A stretch of 64,000 bases of DNA from Chelatococcus asaccharovorans (GCF_003201475.1 NZ_QJJK01000010.1:247536-311535), one strand, 5' to 3'; counted from the first letter of the stretch, positions 52,182-61,493 are shown. The notes: a model not told the origin generated them from the sequence alone. Numbers and translations are program-made.

Positions 52182-53078
52182 ATGCTCCCGCCCCTTCCCA
52201 CGCTGCGCATCTTTGAGGCCGCCGCCCGGCGGCAGAGCTTTCTGCTGGCCGCCGGAGAGCTGCATCTGACACCCGGCGCGGTCAGCAAGCAGATCCGCCA
52301 GCTGGAGCTGCATCTCGGCCAGCCGCTGTTCGAACGGCTGCACCGCCAGGTGCGGCTGACCCCCGCGGGCCACGCTTATGGGCTGGCGATAGGCCGCATC
52401 TTTGACGATCTTCGGACGGCCACTGCGCAGGCCTCGGCGGCACCGGCGCCCGATACTCTGGTCCTGTGGTGCGCGCCGTGGTTCCTGAAGGCATGGCTGC
52501 TGCCACGCCTGGACGGTTTCCGCAGCCTGTATCCTGGCGTGCAGCTGGACATCCGCACCGGCGACAGCAGCGACACCATCGACCCACAGGCGGTGATCGC
52601 AATCCGGCTGGGGCTGGGCACATGGCCTCGCATGCGTCATGAGCTCCTGGTCGCGCAGGAAATTGCGGCCGTCTGTACCCCTGGCTATCTGCGGCGCAAG
52701 GGTCTGATCCCGCCGCTGCGATTCGGGGATATCGTGGTGCTGGATAGCGCGAACACGCCGCATCACCTTGACCTTTGGAAACAGGCGGCCGGGCTGGAGC
52801 GCGAGACGCCGCGCGAACGCATCCTGTTCCAGAGCAACGAGACCGCCTTTGCCGCCGCGCTGTCGGATCATGGTCTGGCGCTGGTCAATCCACATTTTGT
52901 GGCGAAGCAACTGGCGGAAGGCAGACTGATCTGCCCATGGCGAGCGGTCACAAAGACCGACCGCAATTACTGGCTAACTTGGGCCAAGGGCTTCGATCTG
53001 CCACCCGTAGCCCGGACATTTCGGAAGTGGTTGCTCCGAGAGTTTCGCGGGCAGAAAATGGAAGTTAGCCTTCCCTGA
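52182..53078 (+). CDS. LysR-family regulator (GcvA-like)
   Basis: A 298-residue regulator from the ATG at 52182. The HTH is LPTLRIFEAAARRQSFLLAAGEL followed by TPGAVSKQIRQLE, the GcvA-type version, and the effector domain starts near residue 88. It is divergent, across 143 bp, from the monooxygenase-creatininase-amidase operon, its most likely target. It is the last gene of locus B; an IS3 remnant begins within 10 bp of its stop. Confidence 0.92.
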   Translation: MLPPLPTLRIFEAAARRQSFLLAAGELHLTPGAVSKQIRQLELHLGQPLFERLHRQVRLTPAGHAYGLAIGRIFDDLRTATAQASAAPAPDTLVLWCAPWFLKAWLLPRLDGFRSLYPGVQLDIRTGDSSDTIDPQAVIAIRLGLGTWPRMRHELLVAQEIAAVCTPGYLRRKGLIPPLRFGDIVVLDSANTPHHLDLWKQAAGLERETPRERILFQSNETAFAAALSDHGLALVNPHFVAKQLAEGRLICPWRAVTKTDRNYWLTWAKGFDLPPVARTFRKWLLREFRGQKMEVSLP

Positions 53079-53081
53079 CTG

Positions 53082-53270
53082 GACTGATCCCGGTTTCGTG
53101 GACAAGGCCAAGCCTCAAGCCGAAGCGCGTTCGAATGCCTCGGGACCGATGCCGCCGAGATGGCTGTGGCGGCGGGTTTAAGTGTGGAACGTCTCGATAT
53201 AATCGAAGACATCGGCGCGCACCAAGGCGCGGGTCTTGTAGATGCGTTGCTGGATGCGCTCCTTATTCAG
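53082..53270 (-). mobile_element. IS3-family element remnant at the right edge of locus B
   Basis: The leftward strand encodes ERIQQRIYKTRALVRADVFDYIETFH, then an in-frame TAA where the family has Asn-Pro, then TRRHSHLGGIGPEAFERASA and a stop near 53115. This is the C-terminus of an IS3-type OrfB, decayed. The sequence CCCGGTTTCGTGGAC (about 53089-53103) resembles an IS3 terminal repeat. The upstream part of the transposase is gone. It separates the LysR gene from a truncated DUF3991-type gene. Confidence 0.78.
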
Positions 53271-53602
53271 GCTGCTGAGGCGGCCGGTTCATGATCCCGC
53301 GCCTCTCGTGTCCAGGCCGGTTCCGCCGGCGTGAAGCCGACCAACTCTGACGCGGTCGCGAGCACGTCAGTAAAGCTGCCGCCGTCGAGATGGAGGATCA
53401 GCGAGAACACGTCGCCCTTGGCGTCCGACAGCGGATCGAACCGGCCGTTGCCGTCATGGATCACGATGACGATGTCATCGCCGCGCCGGTGCTTCACCAC
53501 CCGGCGCGTGCTCTCCCTTACATCGACCGCGAAGCCGGCCTTCTCCAGCACGGCAGCGCAGGACACCTGGACCTTCAGATAATCGACCTCGCTTGTCTCC
53601 AT
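53267..53602 (-). pseudogene. DUF3991/TOPRIM-type protein, N-terminal 111 residues, truncated by the IS remnant
   Basis: From the ATG at 53602 the frame reads METSEVDYLKVQVSCAAVLEKAGFAVD, RRVVKHRRGDDIVIVIHDGNGRFDPLSDAKGDVFSLILHL and ELVGFTPAEPAW (motifs given in parts). This matches the N-terminal region of DUF3991-TOPRIM proteins carried by plasmids and integrative conjugative elements, usually over 300 residues long. The frame ends at 53267 where IS3 sequence begins, so the TOPRIM part is lost. It indicates that locus B or its flank sits in conjugative-element backbone. Confidence 0.7.
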
Positions 53603-54078
53603 TTCGCTCTTCCCGAACGATCCCCGTCCGGCCTTTCCTCTATCTTGCCTCCCCCCGCGGTTCGCGGGACCGCTACCCACGGCCGCGAAGAGCCAAGCCC
53701 GCAAGGGCGCGGGTCGGCTACTGGCGAATTCATCAGCAAGGTCGCGGGCGATCCGGCCCGCGGCGCAGCCTCCCTTGCGGGCGCCGGCTCGCAAGCGGCA
53801 TCCACCATGGCGGTAAGCCGGTTCAATGAACCGGCCGGCCGCCCGAGAAGGGATCGTATTCGAAAAGCACGGTCCCTGTCGCACCGCGTCCGGCGCGGCG
53901 CCGTTATGCACTGCCGCCCCGCCACAGCTCCGCGTCGACGATGGCCTGCACGATCGTGACTTGTGTGACGCCGACCCATCCAAGAAGGCCTTCGATCTCC
54001 TCCGGCAGTTTCTCGGATTGGCCTCTTCGATCCATCACCGTCGCGACGATAGCAGCCAGACCAATGACATGCGAAGCA
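53603..54078. other. Gap between the DUF3991 fragment and the Liv operon; one doubtful small frame
   Basis: From 53603 to about 53900 nothing is supportable. A leftward frame ending at 53904 encodes VIGLAAIVATVMDRRGQSEKLPEEIEGLL then VTQVTIVQAIVDAELWRGGSA; the part beyond 54078 overlaps the ATPase gene in another frame. The residue pattern looks protein-like, but no convincing start or family is seen, so it may be the tail of a lost gene. Confidence 0.25.
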
Positions 54079-54783
54079 TCAGACGCCGAGATAAGTTTCG
54101 AGCGTCCGCGTGTCGGCGTCGAAGGCGGCTGCGTCACCTTCCCATGCGACGCGGCCTTTCGACAGCACCACGAAGCGATCGGCGAAGCTGCGCAGCGCGC
54201 GGAGATTCCGATCGACGATAAGGATCGAAAGGCCTCCTTTCTTAAGTCGCGCGAGCACCGCCCAGATCTGCTGGCGGATCACGGGAGCCAACCCTTCCGT
54301 GGCTTCGTCGAGCAGGAGCAGGCGCGGATTCGTCATCAGGGCGCGCCCGATCGCGAGCATCTGTTGTTCACCGCCCGAAAGCGCCCCGCCGGCGTGATCC
54401 GCGCGCTCGCGCAGCCGCGGAAAGAGATCGTAGATTCCCTCCAGTGTCCAGGCGCCGCGAACCGCGCTGGCGGCGAGGTTTTCGCGAACCGTCAAACCTC
54501 CGCAGATCAGCCGCCCTTCCGGAACGAGGCCGAGGCCGCAGCGCGCGATCTGGTATGGCTTCAACCCGGCGATCGAACGGCCGTCGATCCTGATCTCGCC
54601 CGAGGTCAGCTTGACGCCTCCCGTGATGGCGCGGCCCAGCGTCGTCTTGCCCATGCCGTTGCGGCCGAGCAGCGCGACGACTTCGCCGCGGCGCACCGCG
54701 AGCGAGAGGTCGAACAGGATGGTGCCGCGGCCATAGCCTGCGCTGACGCGATCGACCTCTAGGATCGGAGCCTCAATCGCCAT
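54079..54783 (-). CDS. Branched-chain-amino-acid-type ABC transporter ATPase, LivF-like
   Basis: A 234-residue ATPase: Walker A GRNGMGKTT, LVPEGRLICGGLTVRENL (the LivF-type Q-loop region), signature LSGGEQQM, Walker B LLLLDEATEGLAP. The segment after beta 6 reads LIVDRNL where LivF usually has LVEQN. It is the last gene of a five-gene Liv-type importer and overlaps the LivG-like gene by 11 bp. Confidence 0.94.
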   Translation of the reverse strand: MAIEAPILEVDRVSAGYGRGTILFDLSLAVRRGEVVALLGRNGMGKTTLGRAITGGVKLTSGEIRIDGRSIAGLKPYQIARCGLGLVPEGRLICGGLTVRENLAASAVRGAWTLEGIYDLFPRLRERADHAGGALSGGEQQMLAIGRALMTNPRLLLLDEATEGLAPVIRQQIWAVLARLKKGGLSILIVDRNLRALRSFADRFVVLSKGRVAWEGDAAAFDADTRTLETYLGV

Positions 54784-55522
54784 CGTCGTCTCCGAAATAG
54801 GCCTGCCTCACCCCGGCATTGCTCCGGATGTCCGCAGGGCTGCCCGTCGCGATCAGGCGCCCCTCCGCGAGGACCGAGATCCGATCGGCCAAGGCGAAGA
54901 CCGCGTCCATGTCGTGTTCGACGAGCAGAATCGTGTACCGTCCCCGCAAGCTCCTGAGCAGCTCGATCATTTTGGCCGTCTCTTCGCCACCGAGGCCCGC
55001 CATCGGCTCGTCGAGCAGCATCACCTTCGGCGACGCGGCGAGCGCCAGGGCGAGTTCGAGCTGGCGATGCTCGCCATGCGACATGCTCGCCGTGGGGACC
55101 AGGTTGCGGCCGGTGAGACCGACCAGATCCAGAAGCCGGCGCGCTTCATCCCGCAAACACGAAAAGCCGGCCATGCGGCCAAGCCGATAGCAATGGCCCT
55201 GCCGCGCGAGCAGCGCCAGGACGAGGCTCTTCTCGGCGGTGAAGCTATCGAAAAGCGTCGAAATCTGGAATGTCCGTGCGAGGCCGCGGCGAGCGCGGCG
55301 ATGACTCGGCAGGCGGGTAATGATCTCGCCTGCGAGCAGGACGTCGCCGGCCGTCGGGCTCAGCGTGCCGGACAAGAGATTGACGAGGCTTGTCTTTCCG
55401 GCACCGTTGGGGCCGATCAAGGCATGCGTCTCGCCCTCTTCCAAGGTCAGATCGACATCGCGCGTCACGACGAGCCCGCCGAAACTCTTGCGCAAGGCCC
55501 GCGTCTCAAGAATGGCTGTCAT
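54773..55522 (-). CDS. Branched-chain-amino-acid-type ABC transporter ATPase, LivG-like
   Basis: A 249-residue ATPase from the ATG at 55522, which lies inside the end of the LivM-like gene. Walker A is GPNGAGKTS, the LARTFQISTLFDSFTAEKS region is LivG-like, the signature is MSHGEHRQLE (a variant of LSGGE), Walker B is VMLLDEPMAGLGGEE, and the switch His lies in LLVEHDMDAV. It forms the ATPase pair with the LivF-like protein. Confidence 0.94.
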   Translation of the reverse strand: MTAILETRALRKSFGGLVVTRDVDLTLEEGETHALIGPNGAGKTSLVNLLSGTLSPTAGDVLLAGEIITRLPSHRRARRGLARTFQISTLFDSFTAEKSLVLALLARQGHCYRLGRMAGFSCLRDEARRLLDLVGLTGRNLVPTASMSHGEHRQLELALALAASPKVMLLDEPMAGLGGEETAKMIELLRSLRGRYTILLVEHDMDAVFALADRISVLAEGRLIATGSPADIRSNAGVRQAYFGDDDGD

Positions 55523-56447
55523 CCCCACCGAGCCTCCGGGCAAGGACGTTCCAGAACCCATCCTTCATCAGCATGACGCGCGCCACCAGCAGCGCGCCGA
55601 GCCCAGCCATCCAGTGCGGCGTAATATGCGAGAGCTGCTCCTGGAGCAGCACGAACAGCGCTGCGCCGAGGACAGGCCCGAGCAGGCTGCCGCTCCCGCC
55701 GAGAATGACCATCATCAACAGCTCGCCGCTCAAATACCAGCCGGAGAGCGCGGGCGTGAGATAAAGCGTATTATTCGTGTAGAGGATGCCCGCGAGGCCG
55801 ACGATCACGGCGGAGAACACGAAGCCGGACAGGCGATAGCCATAGGGGTCGAGCCCCATCGCCGAAAGGCGCTGAGCATTGTCCCGGCAGGCCTCGATCG
55901 CCGCGCCGAACGGCGTCGCCCTGATCCAGGCGATCAGCCCGATCACGCCGAGAAGCAGGACCAGAACCAGAAGATAGAGGTTGCGGGGATCCGACAGATC
56001 GAGCAGCGGCAGCGTGTTTCGCTGCGGGACGGAAAACCCTTCGTCGCCGCCCAGGCCTCTCTGGCTCTGCAGGAAGAAAAACAGCATCTGCGTGAAGGCC
56101 AGGGTGATCATGATGAAGTAGAGCCCGCCCGTGCGCAGAGCCAGCATCCCCGCCGCCAGTGCCAGCAGGGCCACGCCCAGCAGGACGATCGGCCAAACCA
56201 GGAGCGCCGATTCCAGCCCCGCCATCGTCAGCAAGGCGGTGAGATAGGCGCCGCTGGCGAGGAAGATCGTGTGGCCCAAACTGAGCTGGCCGACATAGGC
56301 CAGGAAAAAATCGATTCCGAGCGCGGCCATGCCGAAGATCAGCATCCGCGTCGCCAGCTGGACGATGTAGGAATCGCCGATGAAGGGCAGGGCGAAGGCG
56401 GTCGCGGCGAGGAGGACGAAGGCAGGCCACCGCAGGTCGCGCGTCAT
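55506..56447 (-). CDS. Branched-chain-amino-acid-type ABC transporter permease, LivM-like
   Basis: A 313-residue permease with about eight membrane segments. Family motifs include GMAALGIDFFLAYVGQLSLGHTIFL (seen as GIDFFLAYVGQLSLGH), ALRTGGLYFIMITLAFTQM and the docking loop IEACRDNAQRLSAMGLDPYGYRL. It overlaps the LivH-like gene by 4 bp. Confidence 0.94.
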   Translation of the reverse strand: MTRDLRWPAFVLLAATAFALPFIGDSYIVQLATRMLIFGMAALGIDFFLAYVGQLSLGHTIFLASGAYLTALLTMAGLESALLVWPIVLLGVALLALAAGMLALRTGGLYFIMITLAFTQMLFFFLQSQRGLGGDEGFSVPQRNTLPLLDLSDPRNLYLLVLVLLLGVIGLIAWIRATPFGAAIEACRDNAQRLSAMGLDPYGYRLSGFVFSAVIVGLAGILYTNNTLYLTPALSGWYLSGELLMMVILGGSGSLLGPVLGAALFVLLQEQLSHITPHWMAGLGALLVARVMLMKDGFWNVLARRLGGDDSHS

Positions 56448-57340
56448 GTCGCGCTCCTGACCAAGCCCGTCGGCCGAATGACCAGTACCACTGCCATCAA
56501 CACATAGATCACCATGTTCGAGAGTGCCGAGCCGGCATTCAGCCCGATGAGCTGCGGAAGCAGGATGCGGCCGAACGTATCGACCACCCCCACGATCAGC
56601 GCGGCGATCAGGGCGCCGCGCAGCGATCCCACCCCGCCGATGATCATCACGACCAGCGTCAGGATCAGGATCGGATCGCCCATGCCGCTCTGAACGGGCA
56701 TGATCGGCGCGGTCATCAATCCCGCCACGCCGGCGAGACAGGCGCCGATACCGAAGACCATCGTGGCGATCGCGCGAATATTGACGCCCATCGCCTCCAT
56801 GACTTCGCGTCGCTCGGCGCCGCCGCGCATCTGCATGCCGAGGCGTGTCCGCGACAAGATCAGCCAGAGCCCCAGGCCGGCGGCGATCGCCAGTGCCGAG
56901 ACGGCGAGCCGATAGACCGGGTATGGCACGCCGGGCAGAATTTCGACCTGTCCGCTCAGCAGGGGCGGGATCGACAGATAGAGCGGCTCGCGGCCCCAGA
57001 CCATCACCGCGATCTCGTTGAAGACGAGCACCAGGCCGAAGCTGGCGAGGAGCTGGTCCAGATGGCCGCGCGCATAGAGCGGGCGGAATATCGCCAGTTC
57101 CAAAAGCATGGCGAGGACGGAAATCCCCGCCAAAGCGACGATGAAGGCCAGCAGATAGGAATCGGTGGCCGCAAAGACCGCGACAGCGACATAGGCTGCC
57201 AGCATGAACATCGACCCGTGAGCGAGGTTGATGAGCCGCATGATTCCGAAGACCAAAGTCACTCCTGCCGCCATCAGGAACAACATCAGTCCTTGCTGCA
57301 ATCCGTTAATCAGTTGCTCGACCAGCAGGGCGATGGTCAT
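56444..57340 (-). CDS. Branched-chain-amino-acid-type ABC transporter permease, LivH-like
   Basis: A 298-residue permease: LINGLQQGLMLFLMAAGVTLVFGIMRLINLAHG start (seen as GVTLVFGIMRLINLAHG), MQMRGGAERREVMEAMGVN docking segment and an ATPAMP-like GLMTAPIMPV stretch. It partners LivM. It overlaps the binding-protein stop by 4 bp. Confidence 0.94.
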   Translation of the reverse strand: MTIALLVEQLINGLQQGLMLFLMAAGVTLVFGIMRLINLAHGSMFMLAAYVAVAVFAATDSYLLAFIVALAGISVLAMLLELAIFRPLYARGHLDQLLASFGLVLVFNEIAVMVWGREPLYLSIPPLLSGQVEILPGVPYPVYRLAVSALAIAAGLGLWLILSRTRLGMQMRGGAERREVMEAMGVNIRAIATMVFGIGACLAGVAGLMTAPIMPVQSGMGDPILILTLVVMIIGGVGSLRGALIAALIVGVVDTFGRILLPQLIGLNAGSALSNMVIYVLMAVVLVIRPTGLVRSAT

Positions 57341-58500
57341 TTCAGCGGGCAGTCCTGATGATAGCTGTCGGAGGCCTTCTCCGCGGCGATACCGATCAGC
57401 TTGACGTAAGGCTTTCCATCCGCGCCCGCGACGACCTGCTGAACATAGACGTTCTGGATCGGCATATGGTTGTTGTTGAACGCGAACGGCCCACGGACGG
57501 AGTCGAACCGGGCCTCGCGAAGCGCCTGGCGAAACGCATCCGTATCGCTGATGTCGCCACCGCGCTGGCGGATCGCGCCGTCGAGAAGCATCACGGCGTC
57601 ATAATGCGCCTGAGCGTAGCTGGCCGGAACGCGGCCGTATTTCGCCTTGAAGGCTGCGACGAAACGCTTGTTCGCGGGGTTGTCGAGCTCGGGATTCCAG
57701 GTTGCCGTGCTGACGATTCCCAACCCCGACGCGCCCAGGGCCGGCAGGGTCAGCGGATCCGTCAGGGCGTCGAGCGAGTAGAGCGGTATCTGCGTATTGA
57801 GACCGGCCTGGGTGAACTGCTTGACGAAGGACACCGCCGGGCCGCCGACATAGAACACAAACAAGGCATCGGGTTTCTTGGGCCGCAGCTGCGCGAATTC
57901 GGCGGCGAAATCGAGCTGCGTGAACGGCGTCAGCACCTCGCTGACGATCTCGCCCTTGAAGGTCCGCTTGATGCCTGCGAGGTGATCCCATCCCGCCTGA
58001 TAGTCGAGGGCCATCAAGGCAAGCCTCTTGACCCCCTTCGCATTGAGATAAGCCCCCATTCCCTCGGCCCATTGGTCGTTCTGGAAATTGGTGAAGAAAG
58101 CGTTTGGATGACAACCGGCGCCGGCAAAGGGCGAAGGGCCGGCATAGGCGCCGACGACGATTTTCCCCGAGGCGAGAAGACGCTTGGAGCCCGCCATCAG
58201 CACGGCCGAATTGGCCAGGCCCATGACCAGGTCGACTTTGTCGCGCTCGACCAGCCGCGTGGCGATCTCGACCGCCTCCGCTGCGCTGCCCTTGTCATCG
58301 ACGAGAACGACGCTGATATCGCGCCCCCCGATCTGCCCGCCGAGTTGCTGAAGAGCGATGTCAAAGCCGCGCTGCGCCTCATTGCCCACGGCGCCGGTGG
58401 CGCCGCTGAGTGTCGTGACGAAGCCCAGTTTAAGAGGGTCCGCAGCCTGCGCGCTGACGGTCAAAGCGAGCGCGAGGCCGATGGCTACCAGGAGTTTCAC
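57337..58500 (-). CDS. Periplasmic binding protein, LivK-like (SBP type I)
   Basis: A 387-residue protein with GTG start after GGGGAGGATGAACT and a Sec signal (MKLLVAIGLALALTVSAQA, cleavage before ADPLK). The mature start LKLGFVTTLSGATGAVGNEAQRGFDIAL is typical of type I Liv/aromatic-acid binding proteins, with VVLVDDKGSAAEAVEIATRLV next. Neighbouring aromatic-ring enzymes suggest an aromatic acid rather than leucine as ligand. It is 107 bp downstream of the hydroxylase gene. Confidence 0.93.
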   Translation of the reverse strand: MKLLVAIGLALALTVSAQAADPLKLGFVTTLSGATGAVGNEAQRGFDIALQQLGGQIGGRDISVVLVDDKGSAAEAVEIATRLVERDKVDLVMGLANSAVLMAGSKRLLASGKIVVGAYAGPSPFAGAGCHPNAFFTNFQNDQWAEGMGAYLNAKGVKRLALMALDYQAGWDHLAGIKRTFKGEIVSEVLTPFTQLDFAAEFAQLRPKKPDALFVFYVGGPAVSFVKQFTQAGLNTQIPLYSLDALTDPLTLPALGASGLGIVSTATWNPELDNPANKRFVAAFKAKYGRVPASYAQAHYDAVMLLDGAIRQRGGDISDTDAFRQALREARFDSVRGPFAFNNNHMPIQNVYVQQVVAGADGKPYVKLIGIAAEKASDSYHQDCPLK

Positions 58501-58607
58501 AGTTCATCCTCCCCAGGATGTCTGTCGCTGCGCCGGTTTAAATTGGGCATGCGACTTATCTGTCGAATTTACGACGATTATGTCTAAATCGTCAAGGCGC
58601 CCAATCG

Positions 58608-60281
58608 TCAGGCGCTGGTCTCGGATGATGCCGTCGCGCCGGTGACACGCGCGAGCATGCTCGTGGCGTCCTCGGGCAGGATGTCACCGCGCCAAGCGAC
58701 GTGCTGGTCCGGTCTGATCAGGGCAAAGCGTGCGCCGTAGCGCGCCGGCAAGCGGCGATCCTCCGGTGCGACGACGGTGAGCGGGATACGCAGCGAGGCG
58801 GCCTCGGCCGCGAAATCCTCCGCCTGCGATCGCTCGCCCTCCGTCAAGAGCAAGGTGAAGCCTTGGCCGAAATGATCGTAGAGCGAGGATCCGTCCGCTA
58901 GCCAGAGATGCGGCGCGAGGCAGCCGGGGTGGGCCGAGGGCACATAGAGCACGACATGCTGTTCCGGCGGCGCGCTGCCATCCGGCACGATGATCGGCGA
59001 ATCCGCGTATCGCGAGCCGAGCACGATACCGAGCGTGCGGAACTCGCGTAATTTGCCGGCCTCTATGATCTCGCTGACCTCTCGGCGCGTCGCCTCGCCG
59101 AGCGGCCCCGGATCCTCCAGCCCCGGCCTGACGAGCTGGTTGCCGACCATCCCGTGATTGATCACGGCTTCGGCGATGGTGCGCTCATGGACGTTGCGGC
59201 GCTCGGCTTCGTAGCTCGCCAGCAGTTTCCCACCGCCCCAGCCGCGCAGCACCGCCGCGAGCTTCCAGCCGAGATCGACGGCGTCGCCGATGCCCATGTT
59301 CATCCCGAACCCGCCGAAGGGCGGGTGAAGATGGCACGCGTCGCCGGCCAGGAAGACGCGTCCTTTGGCGTAACGGTCCGCCACGAGCTTGTGTGCGGCC
59401 CAGACATCCTGGCTCAGGATCTCGATGTCGAGATCGTGGAGGCCGGTGCCCCGGCGGATCAACACGGCGGGATCGACCCTCTCCGGATCGGTCTCGTCCG
59501 CGAGTTTCGTGGCCATGAAGAACCACAGACCTTCGCCATCCATCGGCCCGAGCACGCAAGGCAGATCTTGATTGACCAACCAGTACATGATCGCCCGGCC
59601 GTGCTGATGACGGCTGGCGAGCTCCGGAGCCCTGAAGATGACGTTGGAGTTCCGAGAATAGGCGCGATCCCCGAGCATCGTCGCGCCGATCGCGTCGCGC
59701 ACGACGCTGCGGGCGCCGTCCGCTCCGATCAGAAAGGCGCTCCTCACTCTCTCGGTCGCGCCCGTCGATAGCACCCTGAGTTCGCCGACCACGCCATCTT
59801 CGTCCTGAACGAAACCAGCCAGTTCCAAGCCGAAGCGGACCGACACGCCGGGCAGCGAGGCGGCATGCTCGCGCAGAACCTCCTCCAGAACATATTGCGG
59901 CACCCATTGCGCCGCCTCCGAATACAGATCGTTCCGGGCCAGGTTGCCATTCAGGGCATTCTCGAAGCGCGCGAGTGGGGGGCCGGTCATGCGCGTGGCG
60001 AAGATGACGGTCGAGGGATAATCGCGCGGCATCGGCGAGACTTCGCGAAGCCGATCGGCGATGCCCCAGCGACGCAGATGCTCGCGCGTGCGGACATTGG
60101 TCGTCTTGGCGCGCGGCGCATAGCCGACGCGGTCGTTGCGTTCGACCACGAGGCAGTTGATGCCCCGCCGGCCGAGTTCGATGGCGGCGGCAAGCCCGAC
60201 CGGGCCTGCACCGACGATGAGCACCTCGATATCCGTCCCGGTCGCCTGCACGGAGGGTTTCCTTCTGTCCAGCATCGTCAT
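58608..60281 (-). CDS. FAD-dependent aromatic hydroxylase (PheA/TfdB/MhpA-like)
   Basis: A 557-residue class A flavoprotein monooxygenase. It shows the dinucleotide motif LIVGAGPVGLAAAIELGRRG (residues 20-39), the NADPH/FAD-linked DG segment LIGADGARSVVRDAIG and the GD motif GDACHLHPPFGGFGMNMGIGD (seen as GDACHLHPPFGG), followed by a thioredoxin-like C-terminal domain from about 450. Such enzymes hydroxylate phenols or hydroxy-aromatic acids with NAD(P)H and O2. With a VOC-type ring-cleavage enzyme upstream and a Liv-type importer downstream, the likely job is the first attack on an imported aromatic compound. Confidence 0.93.
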   Translation of the reverse strand: MTMLDRRKPSVQATGTDIEVLIVGAGPVGLAAAIELGRRGINCLVVERNDRVGYAPRAKTTNVRTREHLRRWGIADRLREVSPMPRDYPSTVIFATRMTGPPLARFENALNGNLARNDLYSEAAQWVPQYVLEEVLREHAASLPGVSVRFGLELAGFVQDEDGVVGELRVLSTGATERVRSAFLIGADGARSVVRDAIGATMLGDRAYSRNSNVIFRAPELASRHQHGRAIMYWLVNQDLPCVLGPMDGEGLWFFMATKLADETDPERVDPAVLIRRGTGLHDLDIEILSQDVWAAHKLVADRYAKGRVFLAGDACHLHPPFGGFGMNMGIGDAVDLGWKLAAVLRGWGGGKLLASYEAERRNVHERTIAEAVINHGMVGNQLVRPGLEDPGPLGEATRREVSEIIEAGKLREFRTLGIVLGSRYADSPIIVPDGSAPPEQHVVLYVPSAHPGCLAPHLWLADGSSLYDHFGQGFTLLLTEGERSQAEDFAAEAASLRIPLTVVAPEDRRLPARYGARFALIRPDQHVAWRGDILPEDATSMLARVTGATASSETSA

Positions 60282-60353
60282 GAGGCCCGGCGGATGGCTG
60301 TTGTCGCGCTGCGCTGGAAGGGGATGGCGCCCCGGCGCGGAGGGATCATGGCC

Positions 60354-60776
60354 TCACGCCTCGCCGAAGAGCATGGCGAGACGCCGCTCGGCGAAACGCC
60401 AGGCTCCGTCCGGCTCCTTGCGGTAGCGGTCGGCATATTCGCAGATCAGGAGCGGGGCTGCCGAACCTAGCCCCGGCCCGTCATGGCGGTAGAGCGTCAG
60501 CACGAGCCAGCCACGCGCCGCGTCGGGCGAGACGGGCTCGATCAGGATATTGCTGTGGACATGGCGGGAGCGGCGCCCGCGCATCGCTGCGCGCTCGGCG
60601 CCCCAGGCCGCGATGGCGGCGCGTCCCACCTTGCAGGCTCCGACGCCATGAAGCGTCGCATCTTGCGTGAACAATTCACCGATCCGGTTCGCCTCCCCAT
60701 GGTCGATCAGCCAGGCATGACGTTGAATCAGCTCTTCGATCGCCGCGCGATCCTCGGGAAGCAACTGGAGCGTCAT
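60354..60776 (-). CDS. SnoaL/NTF2-like protein
   Basis: A 140-residue cone-fold protein; the ATG at 60776 follows GGAGGCGTGGGG (an upstream in-frame GTG is too close to that site). LIQRHAWLIDHGEANRIGELFTQDATLHG is a standard SnoaL_4-like start, and LTLYRHD plus WRFAERRLAMLF complete the fold. Some relatives are small subunits of ring-hydroxylating dioxygenases, others isomerases. Position between the VOC and FAD genes implies a pathway role, but none can be assigned. Confidence 0.88.
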   Translation of the reverse strand: MTLQLLPEDRAAIEELIQRHAWLIDHGEANRIGELFTQDATLHGVGACKVGRAAIAAWGAERAAMRGRRSRHVHSNILIEPVSPDAARGWLVLTLYRHDGPGLGSAAPLLICEYADRYRKEPDGAWRFAERRLAMLFGEA

Positions 60777-60796
60777 CCCCACGCCTCCGCCGCAGC

Positions 60797-61378
60797 TCAG
60801 ACCGGCATTCCCAAATCGGGCGGCGGACCGGCCGGCGCATAATCGCCCTTGCGCATGCCGACATGCAGCACGTCGAAATTAACTCCGGCCATATGGGCCT
60901 GGTAGACCCGCTCGGGATCGAAAAAGGTTCCGATCGGGTTGGTTTTGAAATCCGCCGAGGTCCGCATCCATTCGGTGGACCGCTCCCAGTCGCCAAAACT
61001 GTCGCATTGCAGCTCGACAAAATTCGACTCGGGATCGCGATAATACAGTGAAACGGTCAGGCCGTGGTCGAGGCAGAAGGCCGGCAGGATGCCCTCGTCG
61101 CGCAACCGGGCGTAGGACGCCATCAGATCGCCGAAGCTGCCGTATTCGAAGGCGCTGTGATGCATGCCGTTATGGCTGCGCTTGTCTGGGTCATCGCTGA
61201 GGCCGCGCGGCGACACGAAGGCGACGCGGTGATTGGCCGCGTCATTTGTGGTCCAAGCATTGCTCTCATCCTGGAAAGTCGGCGTCGCGCCGATCACACG
61301 GCCATACCAGGCGACCATCTCCGCGGGGCGGCTCGTTTTGAATGTGACGTGATGGAAGGCGGGCTTGATGATGTCCAT
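60797..61378 (-). CDS. VOC-family protein, extradiol-dioxygenase-like
   Basis: A 193-residue protein from the ATG at 61378 (CGGGAGAGAAGCGC upstream; a frame to 61540 runs across the LysR promoter). The vicinal-oxygen-chelate ligands appear as His in AFHHVTFKT, His in GMHHSAFEYG and Glu in NFVELQCD, the 2-His-1-Glu site of type I extradiol dioxygenases and glyoxalases. It is the first gene of the leftward operon, divergent from the LysR gene. Ring cleavage of a catechol made by the FAD hydroxylase is a reasonable reading. Confidence 0.9.
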   Translation of the reverse strand: MDIIKPAFHHVTFKTSRPAEMVAWYGRVIGATPTFQDESNAWTTNDAANHRVAFVSPRGLSDDPDKRSHNGMHHSAFEYGSFGDLMASYARLRDEGILPAFCLDHGLTVSLYYRDPESNFVELQCDSFGDWERSTEWMRTSADFKTNPIGTFFDPERVYQAHMAGVNFDVLHVGMRKGDYAPAGPPPDLGMPV

Positions 61379-61493
61379 GCGCTTCTCTCCCGGCGGCACC
61401 GTTCTCCCCGGAGGCCGGGTGCGGAGCCTGCATGCTCGATATGGGAGCGTTAGCGCAGCTGGATATGCCCGAAAAGATGACAACAATGCCGGA

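Noticed and set aside
55320..56507. Rightward 395-codon frame across LivG/LivM
   Set aside because: Hydrophilic antisense of membrane-protein codons; not a gene.
57358..58587. Long rightward open frame (409 codons) opposite the LivK-like gene
   Set aside because: High GC keeps the antisense frame open; the sequence shows no family motif, and the minus-strand gene has a signal peptide, ribosome site and clear family pattern.
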